This document shows positions 24,186 through 35,784 of a stretch of 64,000 nucleotides of DNA, in pieces; within the stretch, counting starts at the first letter, position 1; every line of letters begins with the position of its first letter. Below the pieces are notes generated by a model. The model did no database searches. It was not told the origin of the DNA and saw only the letters and a list, made by a program, of their open reading frames with translations. Made by a program: the position numbers and the translations under genes. The stretch is from Rhodamnia argentea (taxonomy: Eukaryota > Streptophyta > Magnoliopsida > Myrtales > Myrtaceae). The stretch spans positions 20,900,934-20,964,933 of the forward strand of contig NC_063151.1 in assembly GCF_020921035.1 (NCBI RefSeq), read 5' to 3'.

Positions 24186-25437
24186 CTACTCGCATAGGAG
24201 GCTGCACCGACCCTTGAAGAGCGTCCGGTGGCTCTGGTCGGACGGGTGCAAGAACTTGCAGTTGGGACATGTCGGAGACGACTTGCACAGCATCACCAGC
24301 ATGTGGCACCTCGCACAAACTGTTGCGATCATATGATCCTCCTCCTCTTCTTCTTCTTCTTCTTCTCCTCCTCCTCCTCCTCCTTTGGTTTCGTTTTTCG
24401 TCTGTAATCCCAACCATGACCGCACCTTTTTCACTTGCCGTCCTGATTCCTTCTCTGAGAGATTGCCGGGGTCACGCGTTGTCCTTGACAACAGGTCCTC
24501 ATGATCATCTTGCTGGTCGTGGCTATAAGGTAGGTTGAGCTCGAGTTCTAAGCTCAGGTGATGACTGGGGCTCGTTGGGCGATCCGTGTCCGAGGTTTCT
24601 CTAGGATCTTTTGACGTTTTCTTGTGTGTTCTTGTGTTGTAGAAGTGTATCTGTCCGGACTGCAAAAGAACCGAGACTCGTAAATTTGCTTAATTGGTGC
24701 CTGTAATTTCCCACAACAGCCTGTCGCTCTGCCCTATTCTTGGTGATTACATGTGTTCAAATAAGTACCTTTCACTCGAAAGTTGTCCCATCATCAGCCA
24801 AACAATCCATGGCTAGAATATGGGCAATTTAAGAATAAAAGAAACATTGTAATTCTCCAAATTTTTCTACGAGGACGAAGCATGAATATCCATCAATCAC
24901 GATGGAACATAGAAGATCCAAGACAAGTATTGAGATTTTATGCATGCGACACAGATCAATACAGAATAGAGAGGATCTACATCCATAACCACTTCTCTCT
25001 TTTTTTTTTTTTTTGTTGAAATCATCATAGCTTAGAAAGGAAGCAAAAATCCTTTCCAAACACTGACTTTCTACGAATTGATTTTGTTCTATGGCTCGAA
25101 AACGTGTCTCCAGGACTTTTCGAGAACCAGTGAATCCGCATGATCTTACACGAGTGTTGACATGAGACTGATGTACCTGAATATCAAGGTATCGTTGCCA
25201 CTCCCAAGGCAAAGGAGTTTCGAGGTGGAGCTCGATGTCGAGCACTGTCCCCGTGGCTTCCGTCGTTTCCGAGGATGATCGTTTCCGGAAGGGCCCTTCG
25301 GCTTCTTCTAACCTCCGCTGATGCCGTGGTGGTTGCGTCTCTTCCCACTTCCTCTTTTTGGATGGACTCTCCAAACCTTGAGCGATCGCCCCCCTCTGTT
25401 CCGGAGACTGGGGCGTTGAATTTTGAAAAGAAACCAT
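24186..25437 (-). CDS. CFL1: CURLY FLAG LEAF1-like WW/EAR regulator
   Basis: Two exons, 25437-25177 and 24659-24186, joined at a phase-0 GT-AG intron; 244 aa ending in TAG. In order: a basic nuclear-signal-like SPSKKRKWEE (25-33), an acidic-basic stretch, a WW-like domain LPWEWQRYLDIQ plus SGQIHFYNTRTHKKTSKDPR (about 76-107) split by the intron, an EAR-type repression motif LELELNL (124-130), a Gly6-Glu9 tract (180-194), and a C-terminal zinc-ribbon-like knot C202-x2-C205 ... C218-x2-C221. The second WW tryptophan is replaced (TSKDPR). Family knowledge: rice and Arabidopsis CFL1 are WW proteins that bind class IV HD-ZIP factor HDG1 and repress cuticle genes; the cysteine knot recalls GIR1/GIR2. 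Function here is inferred from this resemblance. A (CT/GA)n tract abuts the start codon. Confidence 0.85.
24342..24385 (-). repeat. Coding trinucleotide tract (Gly6-Glu9)
   Basis: Plus-strand CTC/CTT runs encode six glycines then nine glutamates in the CFL1-like protein, between the EAR motif and the cysteine knot. Length polymorphism would alter only this acidic linker. Confidence 0.85.
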
Positions 25438-25439
25438 TA

Positions 25440-25468
25440 CTCTCTCTCTCTCTCTCTCTCTCTCTCTG
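25440..25468 (-). repeat. (GA)n tract directly upstream of the CFL1-like start codon
   Basis: On the coding strand a run of about 14 GA units ends two bases before ATG (25437-25435). It lies in the expected 5' leader. GA tracts are bound by plant BPC/GAGA-binding proteins; that role here is inference. Confidence 0.8.
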
Positions 25469-25639
25469 CTCTCTGTCCGTGGAGTATGAGAGAGAGTCGA
25501 TAGGAGGAGAGTGAAAACGTTTTATAGGAAGGTTAAACGAGAGGGAGAGAGAGTGAGAGACTGCTTCGATCAACAGTTGGAGGTGTGAAGGGCTCAGCTT
25601 TAAGAGAGAGCTCACATCTGCATGACGTGTGTTCCGAGT

Positions 25640-27596
25640 TGGCGCTTCTCATCAATTTCTTCACCTCTAACCTCTGCGCTCTCTCTCTCTCTGTAAGCTG
25701 TCTAGCTTCCAATGTCTAGCTAGTGACGGAGGATATAAGTTAATTGCTCATTCAATCCCTCCTTAATCGTATCAAGTGAAACATAATTAGATCAAGTCAA
25801 TCACATTTTAGAATCCATAGGATGTATATCGGTTCCACTAAAAGATACGAGTTTTTGTGCGTTTTGTCTAAATCTATACAGTGTTAACCCTCAAGGCATC
25901 GACATGAACGATATGGCTTTATCGACGAGAGCTCTTGGCACATTGATTAAACACACTAAATAAAGAAAGATTCAATTCTCAATGTATCAAATGCACGTAT
26001 AACGAGAAAAGTCGACGCATAGAAGATTGTTATTGTTTAATTATTGATCGACTAATGAGTGCCTCGGGTGCACTTCTTAACAAAATCCAAAGAAAATGGA
26101 TGTGGACCATCGGTTGTAATTGTTTCAAGGGTTTGACTCAATCTGATCGCCAGAGATCATCGCCCATTACTTACAATACATACTTAAGTTGCCTTTTTGT
26201 TCTCAATTTCAATGACTGAATTCACTCCTTCAATAGATGAGAATGTCCAATTCATGACTATTTGTGAAAGGCAATTTTACACAGGTAGTGTAACTTAAAT
26301 TAATGTCCTAATATCTAATGGCCAAGCTCTCCCAATTTACCGGCTGTTATGTAAGGATTGCATAGTACCTATGATTCATGTTGCGGTTAACAATATCGAA
26401 CGTTTTGACCGGATGAAGTTATCATAAATTCAGAAACAAATCTACTTGCATCAAGCAGTTCGTATGCTTGGCCCTGTTGGACCTAACTTGAAATGATATT
26501 TTGATTATGCACACATTAAATGACACAGTCGAATTTCATGGTCCCAGGTGTGTCCAATTTCTTTAGTCCAAGGTCCGATGTAGCACGATTGTGCATTCAA
26601 AGTGACTCACCTGACCTTGAGGGGCGCCAGAAACACCCAAATCCCGACGCATAAGATCTTCCTTCGCTTACGTGTTAAATCCCCTTGGTACAGATCTCTG
26701 AAAAAAGTGCCAAAAAAAAAAAAAAAAAGAATATCTCGAGGCACCTTAGAAAACCTGTTGACTATGCTTTAAAAGCACTATTTTGGATTTTTTTTTATTA
26801 GATCCATAATCGGTGTTTCATACACATTGATTGTTGACGTCTCGTTAACAAGTGCCCTTAGAGTGCTGGATAAGATAACTATAATTGCTATTGTTGAAGA
26901 AGTAATAGTGTATGCATGTTCAACATAAATGACAAGCCCGGAAAGATTGACTAAGTTTAGTGCGTGAAAATCGGTCCAAAAGAGACAATTCGTTACGCAA
27001 AGAAAAGCTAGAGGACGTATGTAATGCAAGCTTACGAAATGGAAAGGTGCAGATGACAGGCTAATCTATCATTTTCATGTTGACAATAATACATATGAAA
27101 ACCCATTAAACAGTCTTAACAGTTGTCCTAAGGTCACATTTGACATTTCTATGCACGTATTAGTAATATCGCTATCGGGTATCGATATTCAAGTTGTAAG
27201 ATCGATCCGGATTCCACTTAGACATCTCTATACAGTTCTTAACAAGTTTGGTATTCGGTGGTAGGTATCCTACAACCCATACCCGGCTAACAATATAACC
27301 AAATTTTTTCCTCCAACGATCACTAGCTTTTTTAGGCAATTATACTACTCATTCAAAATTATCGCAAAATTAACTGGGAGGAGGGGGGGCAGATTCGTGT
27401 CTCGATTCCAAAAAAACCCGACGCGAGATTGGGACAGATTCAAGCTATTTACTCGTCGCAATCCTTGGATATGAATTCGAATCCATGACCAACCTCCATT
27501 CGAAGACAATGAAGGACCTCCAACTTCAGCCAAAAGCCAGAAGGGACAGGAGAGAGCTGAAGGCTTTTATGAGAGACGGTGTGATTTTGTTTGTGT

Positions 27597-27639
<43 letters not shown>

Positions 27640-28437
27640 CGAGGGAAAGATATGGGAGGTCATTGAATGAGGGGAGACTGCATTACAGTTGAAGGAAGGG
27701 TCCTGATTGCCAATCCATCTTTAATACCACAATAACTCCAACTTCTACAATCGGGTCACTCCAAGTACTCCAACCTTTTAAGAGCCCTTCCCACATCTCT
27801 CTAAGCTACAAAGGCAAAAGACCAAAACCCCAACCAACAAAAAAACAAAAGCCGAAACCCTACACTGCCCATGCTCCTATGAATCCATACTTATAAATTT
27901 CGTTGAAAAACTGCTTTGGAGCACCCGTTAGATTAATCGAATATTAAAACATCGGGGAATTTCAATGCACCGATTGTCCTCGTGACATGCTCGATCAGTC
28001 GAACACTGTTTTCCTCACCAAAACATGTTTAGCGAGCGTCCGGGAGGCGCTCATGGACCAAACCCTAATAATAATTTGCTCCGAGGGATCCTACGACATC
28101 GACGTGTTGAGCTTTTAAAGCTCCTCCCAGCACCACCACCCTCTCAGGCAATTGAATCCAACTTCCCATGATCTGAACAGTTAATGCACCTTTCCACTTC
28201 CTCCTTGATCGATCCGGACGATGCCATACCCGAGTCAACTGCATTTCATGCCTCAATTTACCAACTTTCTCTTCGGCTATTCATTGCCCCCCCATTTGAT
28301 CTTCCCGGAGCAGCAAATTGTATCGATTGATGGCCCATCTTCATGTTTATATCGAAATAGTACGAGCTTTGCTTTTTTGTTTCCCGTTCACCTAATGAAA
28401 TATTGTAGTTTTCAAATCATCGGTTATGCATGACATG
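25640..28437. other. Intergenic, no gene seen
   Basis: Contains a short (CT)n at about 25679-25692, a poly-A near 26711-26727 and (GA)n at 27599-27636. Open frames such as 27485-27670 read through the GA repeat and have no domain. Confidence 0.45.
27599..27636. repeat. (GA)n microsatellite
   Basis: Nineteen GA units read directly. Confidence 0.95.
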
Positions 28438-28446
28438 AGAAAAGTC

Positions 28447-29470
28447 GGGAAAATTACCAAAAAAGTCCTAAACCTATTACAATTTTGCCAATTCAGTCAT
28501 AAACCTTTTTTTTTCTTTTGCCGATTCAATCCTAAACTTTTTATAATTGTGTCAATTCAGTTCTTCCGACGAATTTTGGCAGGTCGGCGCTGATGTGGAT
28601 GCCAGCCGGTTGGCAAACTAATATTTTAATTTTTTTTCCTTTTTTTATTTTATTCTTTTTTCTTCCCTTCCCCTCCCCTGTTCTTCGGCTTCAACTTCCT
28701 TGCTCTTCTATTTCTACACCAGTTCACCATTCTTCTGCTTCTATACCAGTTTGCCGAAGAAGCAGAACTAAACCAGCAGGCCACCCAACATGCTACCATC
28801 TACAACCACAACCTATCATCTCCGCCTCCTCTCTCTCCCCCCCTCCCGCACCCCTTCGCTGCAGCCCTCACCGCACCCTCGCCGTGGTTCTACATGTCAA
28901 GGACCGCCATGCTGACCTATATCACGCACGACTGTGTGTTAGTCGGACTTCGGTGAAGCTCTTGCCAGCCTCCCCATGGCAGGGCGAGGCTTGACCTTGC
29001 TAGATCTGGGCTGGCAAGGTCAGCCTTTGCTCGACCATGGCTAGGCTCGGCCTTGCTCAGCCCGACTTAGCGAGGCCTGCGAGAGGCTCGCCAATCGTCC
29101 TCTAGTGAGTCACTGGCTTGGCGACCAGCCAGAGGTAAAATGGGGAAAGGGCAGGAGAAGGGGAAGGGGAAGGGAAAGGGGAAGGAGGAGGTCGAACGGG
29201 GAAGGGGAAGACGAAGGGGAGGGGAGGAAAACAAAAAAATAAAAAAATGGAAAAAGAAAAAATATTAAAAATCATAAAAATTCACAAAAATTATTAAAAT
29301 ATTGGGTCGCTGGCCGACCAGCTCCACGTTAGCGTCACCTAGCCAAATTCTCCAGATGGATTGAATTGACACAATTGCAAAATATTTAGGACTAAATTGA
29401 CAACAAAAAAAATTTAAGATTGAATTGGTACAATAGTAATAGGTTTATGACTTTTTTGGTAATTTTCCCA
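28447..29470. mobile_element. Mutator-like foldback element, 9-bp TSD
   Basis: About 110-bp inverted ends starting GGGAAAATTACCAAAAAAGT, with sub-repeats AATTCAGTCATAAACC and CAATCCTAAAC. Flanked by a perfect 9-bp duplication AGAAAAGTC at 28438-28446 and 29471-29479. The interior has a pyrimidine-rich arm (28640-28860), a GC-rich core with repeated GCGAGGC/CTCGCC phrases (28980-29110), and a G/A-only tract (29140-29230). No transposase. The 133-codon open frame at 28593-28994 is pyrimidine-rich low complexity and not a gene. Confidence 0.85.
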
Positions 29471-29479
29471 AGAAAAGTC

Positions 29480-30318
29480 AGTGAAATGAAATTGACAAAA
29501 TTAGTTGATCAATAAATGTACATGGGGGGCAATCCTCAGAGAATTTTTTCCTTATTCTTATTCTTTTTCCATTTTTCCGTAGCTTCTCAATTATCTTAGA
29601 TGGAAAACATTACCGTGACAATCTATGAAAAATACTGTTTATAATTTGTTTGTAAAACAAACAGAGAAGTGCTATGTCCCACATCAAAAGGATATAAGTG
29701 TGTTGACCAATATGTAAGTGGAAGGCTTCTTATCTTACAATTGAAGACTATGGTTTAAGTGGGCGAAATCCTATGCGGTACCCGCATGCAGGTGTGCGAA
29801 TAATTAGGCAAATTAATCAATGGTTATTTTTTCTAAGAATTCGAATTCTTAAATAAAAAATAAAAATAAAAACCAAATTTGTAGTTTTAAAATATGAAAA
29901 GTCATGTCCTTTTAAAACAATATGTTTGCTCACAAAATGTTTTCAGTGTTATAAATTAAATATTTTTGGTAAAATAATTGTCACTTCTTGAATTTTTTCT
30001 TTTGTTCTCAAAATACAGCTTTTATTCTCCGATTGTTTCCATTTGAGAGTTCTTAGAGGAATACTAAAATTTTTATATGATATTTTCATGTGAGAATTTA
30101 TTGTATCCTTGAGAATTTTAATCAGTAACGAGTATCCATCTTGTAGATCAAACAATTCCTTAAGAACAGAGTAATCACGCCTCAAAGTCCGATTCCATTC
30201 ATTCCAATCATTTTTACTAACAACTACATATTCTTCTATAGGTACTTGACCATGGTATCTTTACGTTGAGTGGTTCATTCGAGATTATTTTCGTCCATTG
30301 GATAAATAAAGCGAGCAA
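29480..30318 (+). repeat. LTR-like repeat, copy 1 (about 29645-30225)
   Basis: From about 29645 (TTGTTTGTAAAACAAACAGAG, with 'gtcccacatc' just after) to about 30225 (TTTACTAACAAC) this resembles 33255-34035 in the same orientation, sharing blocks such as GAGAGTTCTT, TTGTATCCTTGAG and CTCAAAGTC.GATTCC. Identity is moderate. It may be an old LTR or a solo LTR; no primer site recognised. Confidence 0.4.
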
Positions 30319-31087
30319 CTATTTGGAACGATTTTCAGCTTCTAAAATTTGTTGCTTAGCGTTTTTAAAATGTTTTTTGTGCATATTTTTCACTGAAGAA
30401 ATCTTTAGAATAGTTTCCATCTTGTCCTCCTCAGCTTTGACTGCCAATTCTTAAAACACATAAATCAAAATCACCTCAATAAATTGAAAAAAATTGTCAC
30501 AACTTTTAAAAAATAAAAATAAATTAAGTTATCTTTTACTCTGATAAAGAAATGACAAATTAAATTGGAAAAAAAAATGAGGTCCTTAATGCCCAACCAA
30601 CCATGCAGTGGTACTCATACATGCAAATTGTCTGCATGTTGGGCAACCCATGAGAAATCCGCCATGGAAACAAAGATCGTACAAACCATATAAATGAGGC
30701 AAGATCAATTAAGGTACATCCATCTATATGTACTATTTCCACTGTTCCTTCTTCCGAAATTGGATAGAGGTCCCCCCCTCCCTCAAACATCATCGCAGCT
30801 GGCGTGGAAGATCCAGCCACATTGCCTGAAGCTCTTTTCGCCTCACTTTTGAAATTCGAACAAAGCACGGGAACACTGCGAATGAGATAATTAAGATGGC
30901 CAGACTCCGCTTGACCGCTAAATAAAGAAGAAATGATCGAGATCAAAGCCGAAAGTATTGTCGTGCTTTCCTTGTTGTCCTTAAATTCGAATGAAGTGAA
31001 GAGCTTCAAGTAGTCTCGCGGGACTTCTATCACAGCTAGTTCATCTTCGGGAAGATTGAACAGGGCAATGTAGATTTTCATCGACAT
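30319..31087 (-). CDS. Unrecognised two-exon gene candidate, 163 aa
   Basis: Exon 1 31087-30718 (phase 1, donor T|GTACCT) and exon 2 30440-30319 (acceptor TTGGCAG|TC, stop TAG). Exon 1 starts MSMKIYIALFNLPEDELAVI, has an amphipathic middle with ILSALISIISSLFSG and then a GEGGGDLYPI-like turn (FEGGGDLYPISEEG). Exon 2 is short, charged and likely helical (METILKISSVKNMHKKHF). Without splicing, exon 1 stays open to 30560 (175 codons). I do not recognise any domain. The agreement of phases and the change from hydrophobic to charged sequence are the only support. It lies between two LTR-like repeats and could be part of a retroelement or an orphan gene. Confidence 0.3.
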
Positions 31088-31371
31088 GGCACATGCTGCA
31101 TGAGCTGTTGATGTAATTAGTACACTTTTGATACCAATTTAGCATTACTCATTGCTACAGCAATATAAAAATCGTATGAGTGTATAGTTTAGATATTTCC
31201 CTCAAATTCAATACATATTTATTAGATCTTTAAATAGTGTGTACGAGTTCATTTAAGATATACATGTTTCTTAATAAAGTTACGAGAACGTCAAAATTTA
31301 CACTCACCTTATTAACAACCCCTATTTTCCTCTTTCCGAAAATAAAAAGAAGGAAAGCAACTTCATATAAT
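31088..31371. other. Upstream of the orphan candidate, nothing recognised
   Basis: AT-rich sequence with no promoter motif I can defend. Confidence 0.3.
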
Positions 31372-31798
31372 CGAGGGTAAAAGCGACAAAAAATCCTAAG
31401 TTATGTTTATTGTAACACTTTTATCCTAATTTTTTTTTCTAGTAACACCAACAATTCATAATTTGTATCTATGTGACACATTTTACCCTTTTTTAAAGTT
31501 CCATCAATGAAGAATCTGCCTATATGGATGTCAGAAAGCGAACAGTACTAACACACCCACGTGACTTAAGTGCAATAAAAACGACGTTATTTTAACTGAA
31601 AAATCATCTGGTGAAACCTTGACAGAGGATAAATGTGTCACATGAGTACAAGTTTGTGGTGTTTTATGTCACAAGAAAAATAGTTTAGGGTAAATATGTC
31701 GCAAGACGTATAGTTTGGAGTTTTAGCTGTCATAAAAAAAGTTCATGGTAAATTTGTCATGGTGGGCATAGTTTGAAGTTTTTTCTATAGCTTTTTCC
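31372..31798. mobile_element. Foldback MITE related to 16715-17152
   Basis: Left end GGGTAAAAGCGACAAAAAAT and right end ...AGTTTGAAGTTTTTTCTATA are inverted relatives, and the interior carries the same unit (GTGACACATTTTACCC left, GGATAAATGTGTCACATG right). More diverged than the 16.7 kb copy. Target duplication uncertain. Confidence 0.6.
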
Positions 31799-31799
31799 T

Positions 31800-32288
31800 T
31801 ATGATCTGTTTTTCACAATCCTATTGGCGATCAAGTTCAATATAAGTATATCGTGGTTTATATGAGGTCCGTCAGTTGTCTAAGAAACTTTTCACACATT
31901 TGCTTTAGTTGAGATAATTATTTGACCGAATTCATCGACGTATCAAGTATCCGACTGCGGAAGTGTAAAATAATTCTTATACTGGCAGTGAATCGAATAA
32001 ACTCAACATATCGTAATCAATCATGAGTTAAATTGTTTGGTTATTCACGAACATCCGATAACATTTCTGTATTAGATCACTTGTAATTTTAGCAAAGCGA
32101 ACAAAAGCAACTGACCTTAATTTAATGCAATTGGATTAGAATCTAATGAAGAGTGAACCCTTCCACCCTTCCAAAACTTTACCAACTACTAGAATATGGC
32201 TGAGGGTCCCTTGATGATAGATACATACACGCCTTAATGACACAATTTATAGCTTTTCAACGTCCTAAACGGACCAACCCCTTTTAAT

Positions 32289-32364
<76 letters not shown>

Positions 32365-33250
32365 GGTTCTTTCAAGTGAGTCCACCTGCCTCCTTTAATT
32401 CTTTCTTGAATTCAATTGAATGCTTTGAATTCAAGAACGAGCATTGAAGCTCCTCTCTTCTCAACTTGTTTTTCAAGGTCACTCTCTCACCATCCGTCGC
32501 ATCGCTTCTGTTAAATGCTACATCAATCCCCACCTCCTTCTTCCCCCCTTCATTTATGCCTTTTGAGTTTGTGTGTCCATGAACTTCTGATCTCCTTTCA
32601 TGCCAAGATATTCAATGTCTCATTTACTCCGATACGTTGGAGACAGTTCCGCCAATTTACTTTTTCTTTATTTCCAGTTAGCATGCAGGGGGACATTGGT
32701 GTTCCCATGCAGAGTTAAGGTGACGAAACTTGTGGACTCGTGGAAAATTTCTTTGGGAGGAGCATGTGGGAGAATGATCCAAATCATGATTCAGTTTACC
32801 TAAATTGCAAGGCTTAACACGAATTTTCAGTCTCGGGAGCTCACTAGCTTCATACACACCCTAGAACATCAGGTGACGAAAGAATCCTTGTGACCCCTTT
32901 CTCTGTTACTCGGCCTGCTCAGACTCACCTCTCAGCCGCACTACGTCGCCATTGCTATCCTTTACACACTGCAGCCGTCATACATCACTTGTCAGTTGCC
33001 TCCGCCCCAGCTAACATTTTCACCCTCAAATCTGATTCTCTCTCTCTTCTCACCGCTCGTGTGCACCTATGCCCTCGACTGTCACCCCTCGTTGCTTCAA
33101 GCTCCAGGCTTGTTCGGATCGAATTTGGTTGAGGTGGTCAACTTCATATGAACATAGGATTGAGGTTTTGAGATCTCGACTCAACTTGCAAGATTGAGCA
33201 TAGGGCAATGTAAACAAAGAGAGACAGATTGTGGTTATCAATTGCAAGTT
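31800..33250. other. Intergenic with a long (GA)n tract
   Basis: Contains (GA)34 at 32292-32361. Short frames at 32515-33132 have no domain. Confidence 0.45.
32292..32361. repeat. (GA)n microsatellite, about 70 bp
   Basis: Uninterrupted GA dinucleotide run, the longest in the window. Confidence 0.97.
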
Positions 33251-33254
33251 GTTG

Positions 33255-34035
33255 AAGTTTGTTTATAAAACAAACAAAAGTTTCTTTTTCTAATCCCACA
33301 TAAGATGGAAAGAATGGTGCAAGTCTTTTTATTAGTCAGAAGGCTACTATGGTCTTTCAAAATAAAGAAATGGGCAAGCGGGCTAGACCTCACTATAACC
33401 ACGTGCGCGTGCACGATTATTAGGCGCACTTTGCATGCTTGTGCGATCGCGAGTAATAATCGGCACTAATCAACAATCATATTAGGAATTGTGATTATTT
33501 TTAATATTAATTTTGAATTTTAATAGATTAATTATGTCCAATAGTTGCAACTCTTCGGACTTGACAGTTTAGACATGAAGAATTGCGTCCGTTCGAGTTA
33601 GCCGTATTGGACCATCGAATAGTTGCATTCTTTCATACAAAACTATTTTCGGAAAATGAAAAGATGTGATAAAAAAAAAAACTATTTTGGATACGAAGAG
33701 TTGCGCGAGAATTAATAGGGGAAAATGTGTGTTCATTTCTCGTTATATATTCAAGTGTTCTATTCATTTTCATAATCTTTTTCACTTTCAATTTTCATTC
33801 TTGAAACGCAAGAGAGATATAGCCTTCATTTCTGATTGTTTCCTAGAGAGTTCTTGGAGAATTATTATAATTGCTATATAATAATCTCGCTTGAGACTCT
33901 GTTGTATCCTTGAGGGTCTTTGCCGGTAATCATTAGTAACGTTGTGGGGACAATAATTTTTCAAAGAAAGTGCTCTCATGTCTCAAAGTCTGATTCCTTT
34001 GTTCATCCTATTCGACCATATTTTACCAACACAAG
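33255..34035 (+). repeat. LTR-like repeat, copy 2
   Basis: Same-orientation relative of 29645-30225. Starts near TGTTGAAGTTTGTTTATAAA and ends near TTTTACCAACACAAG. Shared blocks include TAATCCCACAT, GAGAGTTCTTGGAG, TTGTATCCTTGAGG and CTCAAAGTCTGATTCC. Confidence 0.4.
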
Positions 34036-35784
34036 TAACTAGTTAAAATCAGTGGAAACCTGACAACGGCAGCTAGCGACTTGTAGCTTGGTCCGTGAGC
34101 AATCGTGCTGGTCAGGGTGATCTTGCCAATTAAGCGGTGGCTCTAGATTTGCACATATGAAGGCACGGTGCACCTGTGGTGTCGGCAAAGATGACGAACT
34201 TGGCTGAGAAAGTGGAAGCAACTCGTTGGCAAAGTCACGATGATTGCCACGAGGATCTCAATGGTGACGAGGGGATTTGTGGCCGTTGGTTTTTTCAATG
34301 ATGGATTTTGCTTGTGTGCAAAGTGGAGACTGTAAAGTTTCCTCATGAATCTAAGATGAACGAAAAAAACATTAGGCAAAACGATTCACGCACTCTGGCC
34401 GTCATTAGTTCGAACTCTACTAAGAATAGAAGAAATGGCACGAAGCATTTGCCAGAAGCCAAACCCAAAAATATAATGAACGAGGGAGAATCTAGAGAAC
34501 AAAGGAAGAAGAAGAACCATATCAGTGTTTAGGTACTTTGTTAGTCTACTTCATTAGGATATGGATAGAGCCAACCGAGGAGTGGATTTTTTTTTTTTTG
34601 GTCGAAATTGAGGAGTGGAATTAGCAGAGTCATTTGGGATATCTCATATTTTGTTAATTGACAGTTTTGTACCTTATTGTTCGCACTTCCTCTCAGGTGT
34701 GTCGTGTGACCACTTCATTGAAAATCAAAACATTTTCTTGTCGTGGACACTTGTTGGAAGACCCTGGTAAACGCGGTGTTAGCCAAGTTGATGTAATTTA
34801 AGTGTATCACTAACAAAGCAACTCAATTGCACAAATTGATGTAATAAAGTGTATTACTAATATCCGAAGAACTATTTCATGGAATCCTTTTGTAATCTAT
34901 TTTCCCTCATCTGACTTTTAATACCCCTGCAAGTGTACTCCGATGATTTTGTGTTATGGATGTTCAACACATATGTGCTGTTTTTATTGATAGCTTCACC
35001 AAATTGATCGACACGTTTCGTGTATGGTGAAAACTTTGGAGTTATCCTTCATGAGACGCATCGAAGTAGGTTTGAAAATTGGATACATTATAAGATCTTA
35101 TATATTGCATATCATATGTCCCGAAAATATTTGTAGTTTAGGGTGCATTGATAGAATAATGTTTAGGATAATACGTATTAATTGGAAGTTATTGGACCAA
35201 TTACTGGTATACGTAAATGATTCTATATGAAACATTAGTGACATTTTTTATTTGAATTTTTTAATGAAAACTATGATAAGTCTGATCATATATAAATCTT
35301 AATGGTTTTGCATATACCTAGTTTTTGTCATTTAAATCAAATGGGCACAAACGAAAAAACAAATTTAAGAAACCCTAACCTGAGAATGACGATGATGGTG
35401 ATGGTTGTTCCCTTACGATGATGATCAACACATCGGTGTTGGTCGAGGACGGTGACGGTCCGGCAATCACCGTTCCATGGTCCGATCGAAGGAGGGGGTG
35501 AAGGCAAAGTTAAATCATTCTCGAGTTACTATTGTACGTACAGTTAGAGGCCCCATTACAAGTTGCGGACCTTGGGTTGTAATAGATTCAGGCCTCCATT
35601 TACCTAATTTCTTCTTCCGTGGCCCAATTCGTATTTTTCTTTGGCCAAATTTTGACAAGCTTATTGACCCTCCATAAAAAATTAGGAATCATTTAGTATG
35701 AATCTTATAAAGTCGAGGCAAACGAATTTTCCATTATTCTTTGATTTCTTTTTAGTGTGTCAACATAAATTTTCATAACCATAA
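34036..35784. other. Intergenic, nothing recognised
   Basis: Frames at 34143-34379, 34308-34532, 35024-35230 and 35477-35677 are short and have no domain or codon pattern I can defend. Confidence 0.4.

Noticed and set aside
27485..27670. 61-codon frame with Arg-Glu repeats
   Set aside because: Arises from the (GA)n microsatellite.
28593..28994. 133-codon open frame
   Set aside because: Lies inside a foldback element and reads through pyrimidine-rich sequence; no domain.
29645..34035. A complete LTR retrotransposon between the two LTR-like repeats
   Set aside because: No primer site, purine tract or target duplication could be found and the repeats are too diverged; reported only as related repeats.
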